64,000 bases of DNA from Flavobacterium selenitireducens (GCF_014748335.1 NZ_JAAVIY010000008.1:119270-183269), one strand, 5' to 3'. Counted from the first letter of the stretch, positions 18,082 to 28,043 are shown. Notes: generated by a model from the letters alone, not told the origin. Translations and numbers: made by a program.

Positions 18082-18518
18082 CAGCTTCTTGAAATTTCGT
18101 TAGACAATTCGTCCGTGTCGCCTTCCTGCCAAGGGAAAAATTGTCGCAACCGTTCGCCGGCGCGCGTGATTCCTTCGATGAGGCCGGTCTTGAAATCGCG
18201 ATTCTTGAAATGGTTTTGCATCACGTCTTTAGTACAATCCCAAAAATCGTTTTCGACCACCGCGTCTATACCTTTGTCGCCGAGAATGACGAAATGACGG
18301 TCGTCGATCGCGAGATAGATCAGGACGCCGTTCTTGAGTTCGGTATTGTCCATTCCCAATTCGTGAAAAACCTCGGACGCCCGCTTATAATGGTCGGCAT
18401 TCGTGTGTTTTTCTATATGGACACGGATCTCACCCGATGTTTCCCTTTCCGCCAAACGGATCGCCTCGATTACTTCGAGTTCGTCATCGGGGCTGAGCAA
18501 ATCGCTGACTTCTGTCAT
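18081..18518 (-). CDS. Cytoplasmic TPM-domain protein
   Basis: 145 residues, a single TPM domain without signal peptide: LSPDDELEVIEAIRLAERET, GEIRVHIEKHT, NGVLIYLAIDDRHFVILGDKG. It lies between lemA and the membrane TPM gene, 2 bases after lemA and overlapping the next start, so the three are translated from one message. Such LemA-TPM-TPM triplets are common in Bacteroidota. Confidence 0.88.
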   Translation of the reverse strand: MTEVSDLLSPDDELEVIEAIRLAERETSGEIRVHIEKHTNADHYKRASEVFHELGMDNTELKNGVLIYLAIDDRHFVILGDKGIDAVVENDFWDCTKDVMQNHFKNRDFKTGLIEGITRAGERLRQFFPWQEGDTDELSNEISRS

Positions 18519-18520
18519 GG

Positions 18521-19102
18521 TTAAAACTTAACTTCTACCGGTTTTTCGGCTCCTTCAACAGATTTGAAATACGGTTTCTCCTTGTAGCTTCCGAGGAAAA
18601 AACTCTGAGGAGCGGCCAAAATATACCCGTTGAAATCCTGAACCGATTCGTTAAAACGGGTTCGGGCCGTCAAAATCTGGTTTTCAGTGCTCGCCAATTC
18701 GTCTTGTAATTTGAGGAAATTTTGGTTGGCTTTGAGTTCCGGGTAACGCTCAACGCTTACCAAAAGACGTCCGAGTGCCGAGGAAACGCCCGACTGCGCC
18801 TGTTGGAATTGGGCAAATTGTTCCGGTGTGATATTGGAAGGGTCGACCTGTACCGAAGTGGCTTTTGCGCGGGCTTCCACAACGGCCGTCAATGTTGACT
18901 TTTCGAAATCTGCGGCGCCTTTGACCGTGTTGACGAGGTTTCCGATAAGGTCGTTACGGCGTTGGTAGGCGGTTTCGACATTTCCCCACTCTTTCTGTGA
19001 TGCCTGGTCTTTGCGAAGCGCGGTATTCTTAACGCTGAAGAAGTAAAAAACTAGGATCAGGATAACCCCGATTCCGATAATCCATGGCAAAAATCTTTTC
19101 AT
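18521..19102 (-). CDS. LemA family protein
   Basis: 193 residues: an N-terminal membrane helix (WIIGIGVILILVFYFFSV) and the LemA helical domain (NVETAYQRRNDLIGNLVNTV, VEARAKATSVQ, SSALGRLLVSVERYPELKAN, LQDELASTENQI, ARTRFNESVQDFN). LemA proteins are anchored in the inner membrane and commonly linked to TPM proteins. It heads the LemA-TPM-TPM unit, 109 bases behind the MerR gene. Confidence 0.93.
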   Translation of the reverse strand: MKRFLPWIIGIGVILILVFYFFSVKNTALRKDQASQKEWGNVETAYQRRNDLIGNLVNTVKGAADFEKSTLTAVVEARAKATSVQVDPSNITPEQFAQFQQAQSGVSSALGRLLVSVERYPELKANQNFLKLQDELASTENQILTARTRFNESVQDFNGYILAAPQSFFLGSYKEKPYFKSVEGAEKPVEVKF

Positions 19103-19211
19103 GATGTTTGATTTTAATTGTTATTGGTTATTGTAAGTCGAATCTCAAAAGTCAGATAGTCATTGGTGTTTTGAAACCGAGCCGCGCGTTTTCATCAAAT
19201 CGCGTGCCTGA

Positions 19212-19544
19212 TTACAAATTGTTCTTCAAATCTGTCAGCTGTTTTTTGATGGCTTCGAGTTTCGAGACGATCTCATATTTGTCAAGCGTTTTTTTCTGGT
19301 CTTGCTTCAGATGCGTTTTTGCACCTTCGAGCGTGAATCCGCGCTCTTTTACCAAATGGTAGATGAGTTGCAGGTTCTTGACATCTTCAGGCGTAAAAAG
19401 TCTGTTTCCTTTTGCATTTTTCTTGGGTTTGAGAATATCGAATTCCTTGTCCCAAAACCGAATCAGCGATGCGTTGACGTTGAATGCCCTGGCGACTTCG
19501 CCAATGCTGTAATATCGTTTATCTGGTGAAAGCTCTATGTGCAT
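19212..19544 (-). CDS. MerR-family transcriptional regulator
   Basis: 110 residues. The N-terminal winged helix is clear (YYSIGEVARAFNVNASLIRF, WDKEF, GNRLFTPEDVKNLQLIYHLV), followed by a helical dimerisation tail (DKYEIVSKLEAIKKQLTDL). There is no effector-binding domain or cysteine, so the signal is unknown. Its start codon overlaps the stop of the M23 gene by one base; co-transcription is certain in practice. Confidence 0.9.
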   Translation of the reverse strand: MHIELSPDKRYYSIGEVARAFNVNASLIRFWDKEFDILKPKKNAKGNRLFTPEDVKNLQLIYHLVKERGFTLEGAKTHLKQDQKKTLDKYEIVSKLEAIKKQLTDLKNNL

Positions 19545-20521
19545 TAATCGAGAGATTGGTTTTCCTGATTCGCCGCTTTTGCGATCTGAACATATTCTGC
19601 GGCCGAAATATTTCCGTAATAAAAATTCAATGGATTTACGACTTCCCCGTTTTTGTGGACTTCGTAATGCAAATGGGGCGCTTCCGATCGTCCCGTGCTT
19701 CCGACGAATCCGATGATGTCGCCTCGTTTGACCCGTTGTCCGGCGCGCACTTTGTACTTGCTCAAATGTCCGTAAAGCGTTTCATATCCGTATCCGTGGC
19801 GGATCACGATGTGATTGCCATAACCCGATGCAGTATTGTCAGCCCGTTGCACAACGCCGTCCCCGGTCGCGAAAATCGGCGTCCCGCTCTTGGCCGAAAA
19901 ATCCATTCCGGCGTGAAATTTCCGGACTTTCGTAAACGGGTCGGTGCGGTATCCGAAACCAGAAGCGACCGCGCGCAAATTCTCGTTTTTTACGGGTTGT
20001 ATTGCGGGAATCGCCGACAGTAATTTGTTTTTTTCCTTAGCCAGCTTCAGGATTTCATCAAGCGATTTCGATTGGATTGCCAATTGTTTTGAAATCACAT
20101 CGACGCGTTTCGAGGTATTCACGACAAGTTCCGAATTGTCGAAACCTTCGAGATCCTTGTATCGGTTGACGCCTCCAAATCCGGCCTTTCTTTGTTCCTC
20201 GGGAATTTGGGAGGTGTTGAAATAAGTGCGGTAAATGTTGTTGTCGCGTTCCTCTATGCTTCCCAAGACCTCATTGATCTGATCCATTTGCTTGTTCAGT
20301 ATAGCGTAGCGAATCTTGAAATTCTCGATTTCCCTCGCCATCAACCGATCTTTTGGCGTCTCGAAATAAGGCGTGTTCAGAAGCACGATGAAAGCCAGTG
20401 TCCCGAACAATGCCGAAGCCAGTAAAAACAAGGCGGCGTACGCTAGTTTAGTGCGCTTTTTGACCTTGATTTTCCTGAACGCCAGATTTTCGGAATCGTA
20501 ATAATATTTTACCTTCTTCAT
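19544..20521 (-). CDS. M23 family metallopeptidase, membrane-anchored
   Basis: 325 residues: a membrane helix near residues 26-48, a helical linker (about 55-110, EIENFKIRYAILNKQMDQIN) and a C-terminal M23/LytM domain. Zinc ligands are visible in FHAGMDFSAKSG (His and Asp), and HLHYEVHKNG; the GYETLYGHLS strand is typical. The enzyme probably cuts peptidoglycan cross-links, or activates cell-wall amidases if catalytically silent. All canonical ligands appear present. It is divergent from alaS. Confidence 0.92.
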   Translation of the reverse strand: MKKVKYYYDSENLAFRKIKVKKRTKLAYAALFLLASALFGTLAFIVLLNTPYFETPKDRLMAREIENFKIRYAILNKQMDQINEVLGSIEERDNNIYRTYFNTSQIPEEQRKAGFGGVNRYKDLEGFDNSELVVNTSKRVDVISKQLAIQSKSLDEILKLAKEKNKLLSAIPAIQPVKNENLRAVASGFGYRTDPFTKVRKFHAGMDFSAKSGTPIFATGDGVVQRADNTASGYGNHIVIRHGYGYETLYGHLSKYKVRAGQRVKRGDIIGFVGSTGRSEAPHLHYEVHKNGEVVNPLNFYYGNISAAEYVQIAKAANQENQSLD

Positions 20522-20630
20522 GTTTCAAAAAATCCTATTTTTGCCGATTAAAAACAGGGTTTCCGGCAACTTCGCCTTCTGAACAAATTTAGCTAAATGT
20601 TTGGAATAGGCGGGTTCAACCGAAACTTTA

Positions 20631-20749
20631 TTAGCGAATTAGCGAATTAGCGAATTAGCGAATGAGACGTTGACTGAAAAACACTCATTCCCGAGCGAAG
20701 CGAGTTCTGCGAACAAATTCGCTAATTCGCTAATTTTCAAATTCGCTAA
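20631..20749. repeat. TTAGCGAA tandem and inverted octamer repeats
   Basis: Four perfect head-to-tail copies of TTAGCGAA fill 20631-20662. Three copies of the reverse complement TTCGCTAA follow at 20718-20725, 20726-20733 and 20742-20749. The two blocks could pair into a long hairpin that ends 10 bases before the alaS ATG. It lies within the 238-base gap between the M23 gene and alaS, where nothing else was found. Confidence 0.9.
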
Positions 20750-20759
20750 TTGAATTAAA

Positions 20760-23387
20760 ATGACTTCCCAGCAAATCCGCCAGCAGTTCCTCGACTTTTT
20801 TCAATCGAAAGGGCATTTGATCGTGCCGTCGGCGCCCATCGTGCTCAAGGACGATCCGACGTTAATGTTCAACAATTCCGGAATGGCGCAGTTCAAGGAG
20901 TATTTCCTGGGCAATGGAACGCCTAAATCCAAACGCATAGCCGATACGCAAAAATGCCTTCGCGTGTCCGGGAAGCACAACGATCTTGAAGAAGTCGGCA
21001 TCGATACGTACCATCACACGATGTTCGAAATGCTCGGCAACTGGTCGTTTGGCGACTATTTCAAGAAAGAGGCGATCCATTGGGCTTGGGAATTGTTGAC
21101 CGAAGTTTTCAAAATCGACAAAAACATCCTGTACGTCACCGTTTTCGAAGGTTCGAAAGAAGAAAATGTTCCGTTTGACCAGGAAGCGTACGACATCTGG
21201 AAAACACTTATAGCCGAAGACCGGATTTTGCTCGGCAACAAAAAAGACAATTTCTGGGAAATGGGCGACCAAGGTCCGTGCGGCCCGTGTTCGGAAATTC
21301 ATGTCGACATCAGGTCGGAAGCGGAAAAGGCGAAACAACCGGGTCGCGAACTCGTGAATTCAGATCATCCGCACGTCGTGGAAATCTGGAACAACGTCTT
21401 CATGGAATTTAACCGGAAAGCCGACGGTTCACTCGAGAAATTGCCTGCTCAACACGTAGATACCGGAATGGGCTTCGAGCGTCTCTGCATGGTGTTGCAA
21501 GGCGTCCGGTCCAATTACGACACAGACGTTTTTGGCCCTTTGATCCAAAAGATCGAGGCCGTTACCCACAAAAAATATACGAAAGACAACGCGTCCGAAG
21601 ACGAAGAAAAAACCAATATCGCAATTCGCGTCATTGCCGACCACGTTCGAGCCGTAGCGTTTGCGATCGCCGACGGCCAATTGCCGTCGAACACGGCCGC
21701 AGGTTATGTGATCCGACGCATATTGAGACGGGCGATCCGTTACGGTTTTACGTTCCTGAATACAAAAGAGGCGTTTATTTACAAACTTGTCGAAACGCTG
21801 GCCGAGCAGATGGGAACCGCGTTTCCTGAAATCCGGAGGCAGCAGAAATTGGTCGAAAACGTGATCCGCGAGGAGGAAAATGCGTTTCTGCGCACGCTCG
21901 ATCAAGGGTTGCAACTACTTGACGATGTGATAAAATCTACAGAGGGAGAGACCGTTTCGGGCGTAAAGGCGTTCGAATTGTTCGATACTTTCGGGTTTCC
22001 CAAAGATTTGACGGGACTTATCCTAAAGGAAAAAGGAATGTCTTATGACGAAGATGCGTTTGAAAAGGCCATGTTCGAGCAAAAGACGCGTTCGCGCGCG
22101 GCTTCGGAAATCTCCAAGGACGATTGGCAGGTTTTGGTCGACGGTAATGTCGAGACGTTCGTCGGATACGATTTGCTCGTCAACGAAGTGAAAATTACGC
22201 GATACAGGACCGTTGATTCCAAAAAGGACGGCCGTTTGTACCAAATCGTCCTTGATCACACACCATTTTATCCTGAAGGAGGCGGGCAGGTTGGCGACAA
22301 GGGAACGTTGACCAACGGAAGCGAAGTCATCCCGATCATCGACACCAAAAAAGAGAACAACCTGATTTTGCATTTCACACAGAAATTGCCGCAGGATCTC
22401 AATGCCGCGTTCATTGCACAAGTCGACCGCGACCTGCGCGACCATACGGCGAGCAACCACTCGGCGACTCACTTGCTGCACCAGGCGTTGCGTTCGGTTT
22501 TGGGAACGCATGTCGAGCAAAAAGGGTCGCTCGTGAGTCCGAATTATTTGCGTTTCGATTTTTCGCATTTCGCAAAAGTCACCGACGACGAACTAAAAAA
22601 GGTTGAAGATTTCGTAAACGAAAAAATCCAGGAGCACTTGCCGCTTGTAGAAAGACGCAACATCCCGTTCCAGCAGGCGATCGAAGAGGGCGCCATGGCG
22701 TTGTTCGGCGAGAAATACGGAGATTCGGTACGCGCGATTAAGTTTGGCGAAAGCGTTGAATTGTGCGGAGGAATCCACGTCCAGAACACAGCCGAGATCT
22801 GGCATTTCAAAATCGTTTCCGAAGGAGCCGTAGCAGCCGGCATCCGACGCATCGAAGCCATTACTTCGGACGCGGTAAAGGCGTATTTCGCTGCTCAGGA
22901 AAAGACGTTGTCCGAAATCAAAACGGCGCTCAAAAATCCTCAGGATTCGATAAAGGCCGTTTTGTCGCTTCAGGACGAAAATGCGAAGTTAAAGAAGCAG
23001 GTCGAGGCGTTGCTAAAAGACAAGGCGAAAGCGCTCAAAGGCGAACTGGCATCGGAATTCGAATTGATCAACGGCGTAAATTTCCTGGCCAAAAAAGTCG
23101 ATCTCACGGCAGAAGGCGCAAAAGACCTCGCCTACGAACTTGGCAATATAGACAACAACCTGTTCATCGTCCTGGCCACGGCCAACGAAGACAAACCGCT
23201 GTTGACGGTCTACATTTCGAAAGAAATCGTCGCCGAAAAAGGATTGAATGCAGGACAAGTCGTGCGCGAACTAGGTAAGTACATCCAAGGCGGCGGAGGC
23301 GGTCAGCCGTTCTTTGCGACCGCTGGCGGAAAAGACGTATTGGGAATTCCGGAGGCGTTGGAAAAAGCAGTGGACTTTGTCCGATAA
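20760..23387 (+). CDS. alaS: Alanine--tRNA ligase
   Basis: 875 residues, the full length of bacterial AlaRS. The class II catalytic core begins [20 protein letters not shown] with motif-2 and -3 regions downstream ([17 protein letters not shown]). The editing domain has the zinc-binding HxxxH ([10 protein letters not shown]) and the CGGIHV motif. The C-Ala region ([17 protein letters not shown]) closes the protein. Its ATG follows directly on the octamer repeats, which may affect its expression. A terminator lies 26 bases past the stop. Confidence 0.98.
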   Translation: MTSQQIRQQFLDFFQSKGHLIVPSAPIVLKDDPTLMFNNSGMAQFKEYFLGNGTPKSKRIADTQKCLRVSGKHNDLEEVGIDTYHHTMFEMLGNWSFGDYFKKEAIHWAWELLTEVFKIDKNILYVTVFEGSKEENVPFDQEAYDIWKTLIAEDRILLGNKKDNFWEMGDQGPCGPCSEIHVDIRSEAEKAKQPGRELVNSDHPHVVEIWNNVFMEFNRKADGSLEKLPAQHVDTGMGFERLCMVLQGVRSNYDTDVFGPLIQKIEAVTHKKYTKDNASEDEEKTNIAIRVIADHVRAVAFAIADGQLPSNTAAGYVIRRILRRAIRYGFTFLNTKEAFIYKLVETLAEQMGTAFPEIRRQQKLVENVIREEENAFLRTLDQGLQLLDDVIKSTEGETVSGVKAFELFDTFGFPKDLTGLILKEKGMSYDEDAFEKAMFEQKTRSRAASEISKDDWQVLVDGNVETFVGYDLLVNEVKITRYRTVDSKKDGRLYQIVLDHTPFYPEGGGQVGDKGTLTNGSEVIPIIDTKKENNLILHFTQKLPQDLNAAFIAQVDRDLRDHTASNHSATHLLHQALRSVLGTHVEQKGSLVSPNYLRFDFSHFAKVTDDELKKVEDFVNEKIQEHLPLVERRNIPFQQAIEEGAMALFGEKYGDSVRAIKFGESVELCGGIHVQNTAEIWHFKIVSEGAVAAGIRRIEAITSDAVKAYFAAQEKTLSEIKTALKNPQDSIKAVLSLQDENAKLKKQVEALLKDKAKALKGELASEFELINGVNFLAKKVDLTAEGAKDLAYELGNIDNNLFIVLATANEDKPLLTVYISKEIVAEKGLNAGQVVRELGKYIQGGGGGQPFFATAGGKDVLGIPEALEKAVDFVR

Positions 23388-23412
23388 AATACAGGACGTC
23401 AATTAAAAATAT

Positions 23413-23446
23413 AAAAATCCGATTTCGAAAGAGGTCGGATTTTTTT
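23413..23446 (+). terminator. Terminator after alaS
   Basis: AAAAATCCGA and TCGGATTTTT pair around a 12-base loop and end in a T tract. Confidence 0.8.
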
Positions 23447-23502
23447 ATTGCGGCTGCTTTTGCAGTTTAAGGAAAAATCTTATTTTCGGCCAAGCCTAAA
23501 CC

Positions 23503-24240
23503 ATGAAAAAACTACTGTTATTTTTGATTTGTTCCGCTGCATTGACCGCGTGCACGTCCGACGATTCCTCAAGCGTTTCAACCGAAGGCTCGCGCCTCAA
23601 AAAAGTGGTGCTGGATTTTGGCGACCAGATCGAGACCGTCCGTCTGCAATACAGCGGCAATAAACAGGTCAAGCAAATTACGGGATCGGGATCGACATCA
23701 TATTTTTTCTCAGGAAACCTGATTACAAAATTGGGTTCCGGCAATAACTTCCAGCATTTCGAGTACGATTCCCAGGATCGTTTGCTTGCCGCTTACTATT
23801 CGGGAGGCGGAAATGAATACCGCACGGATTACGTCTACAATGCTGACGGAACCGTCGATTGCGAAGAGAAAACCAATGGGGAGGTCAACGAAATGCGCCG
23901 TCTGTATTTTGAAAACGAAGAAGTCGTCCGAAAAGACATCACCCGAAAAAATTCCGATACGCAACAGTGGGAATCGAGTTCGTTCTTTTTTACCCACGAC
24001 GATAAAAACGTTCCGGACCAAGGCGTCGGGAGATGGATTTTCAATTACCTGAAAAGCTTGGGAAGCGACACCTATCCCGTACATCACAACGTGGTGACCA
24101 TCCGCCAGGAATTCAATGGGGAAGAGGCGACTTACGGTTACGAATATACTTACAACTCACTCGGCTATCCGATCACGATGATGCAAATGGACAACAATTG
24201 GCAGCCTACGGGTTGGACTACAAATTATTTTTACCAGTAA
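23503..24240 (+). CDS. Hypothetical lipoprotein
   Basis: 245 residues. A lipoprotein signal (AALTAC, then TSDDSSS) is followed by strands resembling RHS/YD-type units (FEYDSQDRLLAAYYSGG, TDYVYNADGTVDCEEKTNG, YGYEYTYNSLGYPITMMQ). The same fold type is common in Bacteroidota surface lipoproteins of unknown role. The TSDDSS after the Cys fits a surface-export signal, by inference. A hairpin terminator follows, placed just before the GSCFA start. Confidence 0.75.
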   Translation: MKKLLLFLICSAALTACTSDDSSSVSTEGSRLKKVVLDFGDQIETVRLQYSGNKQVKQITGSGSTSYFFSGNLITKLGSGNNFQHFEYDSQDRLLAAYYSGGGNEYRTDYVYNADGTVDCEEKTNGEVNEMRRLYFENEEVVRKDITRKNSDTQQWESSSFFFTHDDKNVPDQGVGRWIFNYLKSLGSDTYPVHHNVVTIRQEFNGEEATYGYEYTYNSLGYPITMMQMDNNWQPTGWTTNYFYQ

Positions 24241-24258
24241 GCCTGGTCCGGAAATGCT

Positions 24259-24266
24259 TATTTTTG
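24259..24266 (+). promoter_or_regulatory. -7 box for the GSCFA gene
   Basis: TATTTTTG fits TAnnTTTG. Transcription would start about 4-5 bases later, at the end of the terminator's left arm, so this transcript would escape the hairpin. Confidence 0.5.
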
Positions 24267-24300
24267 CCGTCCGACGATACATTCTAAGACGGCTTTTTTT
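24266..24300 (+). terminator. Terminator directly abutting the GSCFA start codon
   Basis: GCCGTC (24266-24271) and GACGGC (24288-24293) form the stem; seven T run up to the ATG at 24301. It would end the preceding lipoprotein transcript. Confidence 0.65.
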
Positions 24301-25251
24301 ATGCAATTTACCACTCCGGTTCCAATCAGTAAATCTGGTTTCCCGATCTCCTACGATTCCCGCCTATTTTCCATGGGATCGTGTTTTGCTGAAAACATCG
24401 CGCAAAAGCTCGATCATTTCCAGTTTCGCAACGTCGTGAATCCGTTCGGGATTTTGTTTCATCCGCTTGCGTTGGAAAAGGCGTTCGGGTTTTTTTGTGA
24501 CGGAAAAGTGTTCGATGGATCGGATGTTTTCTTCCACAACGGGCGCTGGCATTGCTTCGACGTCCATTCCGGGCTGTCTTCACCAGACAAGGAAAGCCTG
24601 ATCACAACACTGAATCAGATCACGTCGGACGCATCCGAAACACTAAGGGAAGCGACTCATATCGTCATCACGCTTGGAACTGCCTGGGTGTACCGAAACA
24701 ACGGCTCGGGTGAATTCGTCGCCAATTGTCATAAAGTGCCCCAACGGGAATTTTCGAAGGAATTGCTCGCGCCGGAAGCGGTTTCGCGATCCGTCAGCGC
24801 CATGTGTGATGTGATCGCCAACCTGAACACGGGTGCGCACGTTATTTTTACGATTTCTCCTGTAAGGCATCTAAAAGATGGGTTCGTCGAAAATCAGAGG
24901 AGTAAGTCCCACCTGATTTCCGGTTTGCACGCCTCCATCGAAAAACGCGAAAATTGCCATTATTTTCCCTCTTTCGAAATTGTAATGGACGAATTACGCG
25001 ATTATAGATTTTATGCTTCAGATATGATACACCCGAACCAGGTCGCGATCGATTACATTTGGGAACGGTTCGTTTCTTCCTGGATTGCTGATGCGTGTGC
25101 CGACGATATGTCGGAGGTGGACGCCATCCGCAAGGCGCTTGCCCATCGTCCGTTCGAACCCGATTCCGAACAGCACAATAAATTCCGGTCGACGGTACGC
25201 GAGAAGATCGAAACGCTTCGCAAGCGGCTGCCTTTTCTCGATTTGGGCTAA
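24301..25251 (+). CDS. GSCFA-domain protein
   Basis: 316 residues. The family name motif is present (SMGSCFAENIAQKL), followed by NVVNPFGILFHPLAL, the ITLGTAWVYRNN strand and the FTISPVRHLKDG stretch, then a DMIHPNQVAIDYIWERF block. GSCFA proteins resemble GDSL/SGNH esterases, with Ser from the GSC motif and His from the later DxxHP motif as likely catalytic residues. The substrate is unknown. No signal peptide is seen. The start follows a T tract at once, with no ribosome-binding site of the usual type. Confidence 0.92.
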   Translation: MQFTTPVPISKSGFPISYDSRLFSMGSCFAENIAQKLDHFQFRNVVNPFGILFHPLALEKAFGFFCDGKVFDGSDVFFHNGRWHCFDVHSGLSSPDKESLITTLNQITSDASETLREATHIVITLGTAWVYRNNGSGEFVANCHKVPQREFSKELLAPEAVSRSVSAMCDVIANLNTGAHVIFTISPVRHLKDGFVENQRSKSHLISGLHASIEKRENCHYFPSFEIVMDELRDYRFYASDMIHPNQVAIDYIWERFVSSWIADACADDMSEVDAIRKALAHRPFEPDSEQHNKFRSTVREKIETLRKRLPFLDLG

Positions 25252-25343
25252 AATACGGCAGATGTCGTATTGCAGGCGGTTCCGGTTACTTGCAGATTTG
25301 TAGAAATTTAAACGAATCTGTAATTAACCTAACCAACACCATT

Positions 25344-25841
25344 ATGAAGAAAATCAAGTTCATCGCCAAAACGACATGTATCGCATTGGCAGTTTCACTC
25401 GCCGCGGCCTGCAGCAGCGATGATGCCGGCGGATCCGGAGGCGGTTCCGGGTCTTTTTTGACATCGAAGGTTGACGGGGCAAACTTTAAGGCCGCCGTGA
25501 TGGGCCAATCTACCGTTGTAGCGGTCAGGAACGGCACGTTTTACCAAATTGGCGGCTCGAACGCCGAGCTGCAGAACATGACCATAGGATTGTTCAACGT
25601 TACCGGCGAAGGTACTTTTGAAGTCGGGCCCGACACAGACAACGTATTGTCGTTTTTTGAAAACAACATCAGTTACGACACCAGCGATTGCGCCGGAGCC
25701 ACCGGAACCGTCACGGTTACCAAACTGGACGAAGAAATGATCGAGGGCACTTTTAGCTTTACGGGGAAACAAGATGAAAATTGCGCGTCCTCGAAAACGG
25801 TGACGACAGGGAAATTCCGCGGGATTTTTATGCAGAACTAA
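25344..25841 (+). CDS. Hypothetical lipoprotein, possibly DUF6252-like
   Basis: 165 residues from the ATG at 25344. The signal peptide (ALAVSLAAAC) gives a lipid-anchored Cys followed by SSDDAGGSGGGSGS, a flexible acidic/Gly linker seen in surface lipoproteins. The rest is strand-rich (FLTSKVDGANFKAAV, NMTIGLFNVTGEGTFEVG), recalling small flavobacterial DUF6252-type proteins; that match is from memory and unproven. A terminator follows. Confidence 0.75.
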   Translation: MKKIKFIAKTTCIALAVSLAAACSSDDAGGSGGGSGSFLTSKVDGANFKAAVMGQSTVVAVRNGTFYQIGGSNAELQNMTIGLFNVTGEGTFEVGPDTDNVLSFFENNISYDTSDCAGATGTVTVTKLDEEMIEGTFSFTGKQDENCASSKTVTTGKFRGIFMQN

Positions 25842-25864
25842 TGCAAATTGCCATTTGTTATAAG

Positions 25865-25886
25865 CCGGGATTCGTCCCGGTTTTTT
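25865..25886 (+). terminator. Terminator after the lipoprotein gene
   Basis: CCGGGA and TCCCGG pair around TTCG and are followed by six T. This is a compact, strong hairpin. Confidence 0.85.
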
Positions 25887-26006
25887 GCGTTTTCCGGACA
25901 CCGTCTTTTCCCGGACCTGATTTGTCGGAACCGCAATCACACTCTGCCTGAGGCTGTATCGAAGCGCATATCCAAGATTTTCTATATTGCATTAAATTTC
26001 GGCCGG

Positions 26007-27935
26007 ATGAAGAATTTGGGAATTATCGGATTAGTGTTGCTGATATTCGGATGCCAGCAAAAGACAGCGTCTAAAGCGACAGGTTTCACCGCTAACCAAA
26101 AAGCGGTCATAGCCGAGTTCAGGCGAATGAAGGACGTTAGCAAGTTACCCGTCGATTCGATGTCGGTCTTCGCCGGTAAACTCGAATCGATGACGAAGTC
26201 CGAACAAAACGAATTTAAAGCGATGGCGCTTATCGCAAGAGGTTCCGAGCAAATGAACCGCGCCCAGTATGAACTCGGTTACAAATCGTTCGAGAACGCC
26301 ATGCGGTTGCTTAAAAATTCGGATACCGATACGCTAAAAGGACGCGTTCGCACAGGTTTCGGAAACTACTACAAACAAACCGGCGATTATCCCAAAGCGC
26401 TCAACAATCTGCTTGAGGCGCTCCGCATCTTCGAAACGCATGGGGATTTGCGCGGCATGTCGATGACCAATGGCAACATCGGCCAGGTTTATATGCAAAA
26501 GAACGACATCGCCCTCGCAAAGGAGCACTTGCGCAAGGCAATGGATGTTTATGCGAACCAAAAATGGCAGCCGACCTATCTCAACGCTGCCCATACGTTG
26601 GCCAACGTGCATGGAATATCGGGAGAATATCCGGAAGCGCTCAGGATAGATGAAGAGGGTATCCGAATTTCGGACAGTATCAAATCGCCCAAACTGAAAG
26701 TGCCGTTCCTTGACAACAAGGCGATGTGCCATTTGTTCGGAGGAAGGCTTGACAGCGCCGAATTTTATTTCAACGAAACGCTTAAAATCGACCTCGTCAT
26801 CGGTGACGACAAGCAAATTGCCGATACTTACAGCAATCTGGCGAGCCTCGAGTCCAAAAAAGGGAATTTCGCCAAAGCCGAACGTTATGCGCTGAAAAGC
26901 ATTTCGATGCTGGAAACCATAAACAACCAGGTAAACCTGATCAAGTCGGTGGAAATTTTAGGAGAATTGTATCAGGGTTGGGGGAAATATCCGCAGGCCC
27001 TCGCGGCCAAAAACCGCTATCTCGACTTGTACAAAACGCTGATGAACGAAAAGCGGGAAGCGGCCATGGCGGAGTTCAAGATCGTGCACGAAACGGAGAA
27101 GAAAGAAAAGATCATCGCCCAAAACCATCTCCAGCTGCTCAAAAAGGAAAAGGAAGTTCACAGGCGCAACAACCTCATTGGCGTCATTTCACTTGCCGCT
27201 TTGTTCATCGGCCTCGTCGGATTTTTTATCTACCGTCAACAGCGCCTTCGCAACCGTCAAATGGAACAGGAACACGAACTCAAAACTGCCATTGCCCAGA
27301 TCGAAACCCAAAACAAGCTCCAGGAGCAACGTCTCGAGATTTCGCGCGACCTTCACGATAATATCGGCGCCCAGCTTACGTTCATCATTTCATCGGTGGA
27401 CAATTTGCGATACGCGTTCGACTTAAAAGATTCCAGGCTCGAGCAAAAACTCAACAGTATCAACAATTTCACGAAATCGACGATTGTCGAGTTGAGGGAC
27501 ACGATCTGGGCGATGGACATGGCCGAAATCGCGCTCGAGGATTTGCGCATCCGGATCTTCAATTTCATAGAGAAGGCCAGGGGCGCCAAAGAAGACATCG
27601 AATTTGAATTCAACATCGACGAGCGGCTCGACAACCTGCGGCTGACTTCGGTTGGCGGAATGAACCTCTACCGAAGTGTTCAGGAAGGCGTGAACAACGC
27701 GATGAAATATTCGAATGCGACCAAGATCGCGATATACATCGCTTGTAAGCAAGACGATCTTCAGCTGCGCATCGAGGACAACGGTGTGGGTTTCGACACC
27801 GCCCTGACATCAAAAGGAAGCGGGCTCGTCAATATGAAGAAGCGCATCGCGGCCTTGGGCGGATTCCTGTCGCTCGAATCTTCCGGAAGTGGAACCCGCA
27901 TCACGATCGAGATTCCGGGATTTTGCAAGAAATAG
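26007..27935 (+). CDS. TPR-containing sensor histidine kinase (HisKA_3 type)
   Basis: 642 residues from the ATG at 26007 (the open frame runs 53 codons further up without sense). The N-terminus ends in a lipobox (LLIFGC). TPRs (about residues 80-360) form the periplasmic sensor, with YYKQTGDYPKALNNLLEALR as a clear unit. A membrane helix (about 387-410, LIGVISLAALFIGLVGFFIY) leads to a coiled coil, the DHp helix with His450 in LEISRDLHDNIGAQ, and an HATPase with DNGVGFD and GSGLVNMKKRIAAL. This pairs with NarL-type regulators; one follows downstream, after a membrane miniprotein. Confidence 0.92.
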   Translation: MKNLGIIGLVLLIFGCQQKTASKATGFTANQKAVIAEFRRMKDVSKLPVDSMSVFAGKLESMTKSEQNEFKAMALIARGSEQMNRAQYELGYKSFENAMRLLKNSDTDTLKGRVRTGFGNYYKQTGDYPKALNNLLEALRIFETHGDLRGMSMTNGNIGQVYMQKNDIALAKEHLRKAMDVYANQKWQPTYLNAAHTLANVHGISGEYPEALRIDEEGIRISDSIKSPKLKVPFLDNKAMCHLFGGRLDSAEFYFNETLKIDLVIGDDKQIADTYSNLASLESKKGNFAKAERYALKSISMLETINNQVNLIKSVEILGELYQGWGKYPQALAAKNRYLDLYKTLMNEKREAAMAEFKIVHETEKKEKIIAQNHLQLLKKEKEVHRRNNLIGVISLAALFIGLVGFFIYRQQRLRNRQMEQEHELKTAIAQIETQNKLQEQRLEISRDLHDNIGAQLTFIISSVDNLRYAFDLKDSRLEQKLNSINNFTKSTIVELRDTIWAMDMAEIALEDLRIRIFNFIEKARGAKEDIEFEFNIDERLDNLRLTSVGGMNLYRSVQEGVNNAMKYSNATKIAIYIACKQDDLQLRIEDNGVGFDTALTSKGSGLVNMKKRIAALGGFLSLESSGSGTRITIEIPGFCKK

Positions 27936-28043
27936 TTGTTTTTAGTAAATGAATATCCATTCGTTTGATGGAAATTAAATACGTCAAATGGCGTATTGCG
28001 CAGCTGCTTGATTTATTGGACTTTCGTAGCCAAATCCCAAGTT

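Noticed and set aside
17281..18297. A 338-codon frame on the plus strand across the TPM genes
   Set aside because: It is antisense to two recognised genes and its Ala/Ser/Pro runs mirror the glycine-rich tail.
20631..20749. Short regularly spaced repeats as a CRISPR array
   Set aside because: Repeats are 8 bases with no spacers and no cas genes occur in the window.
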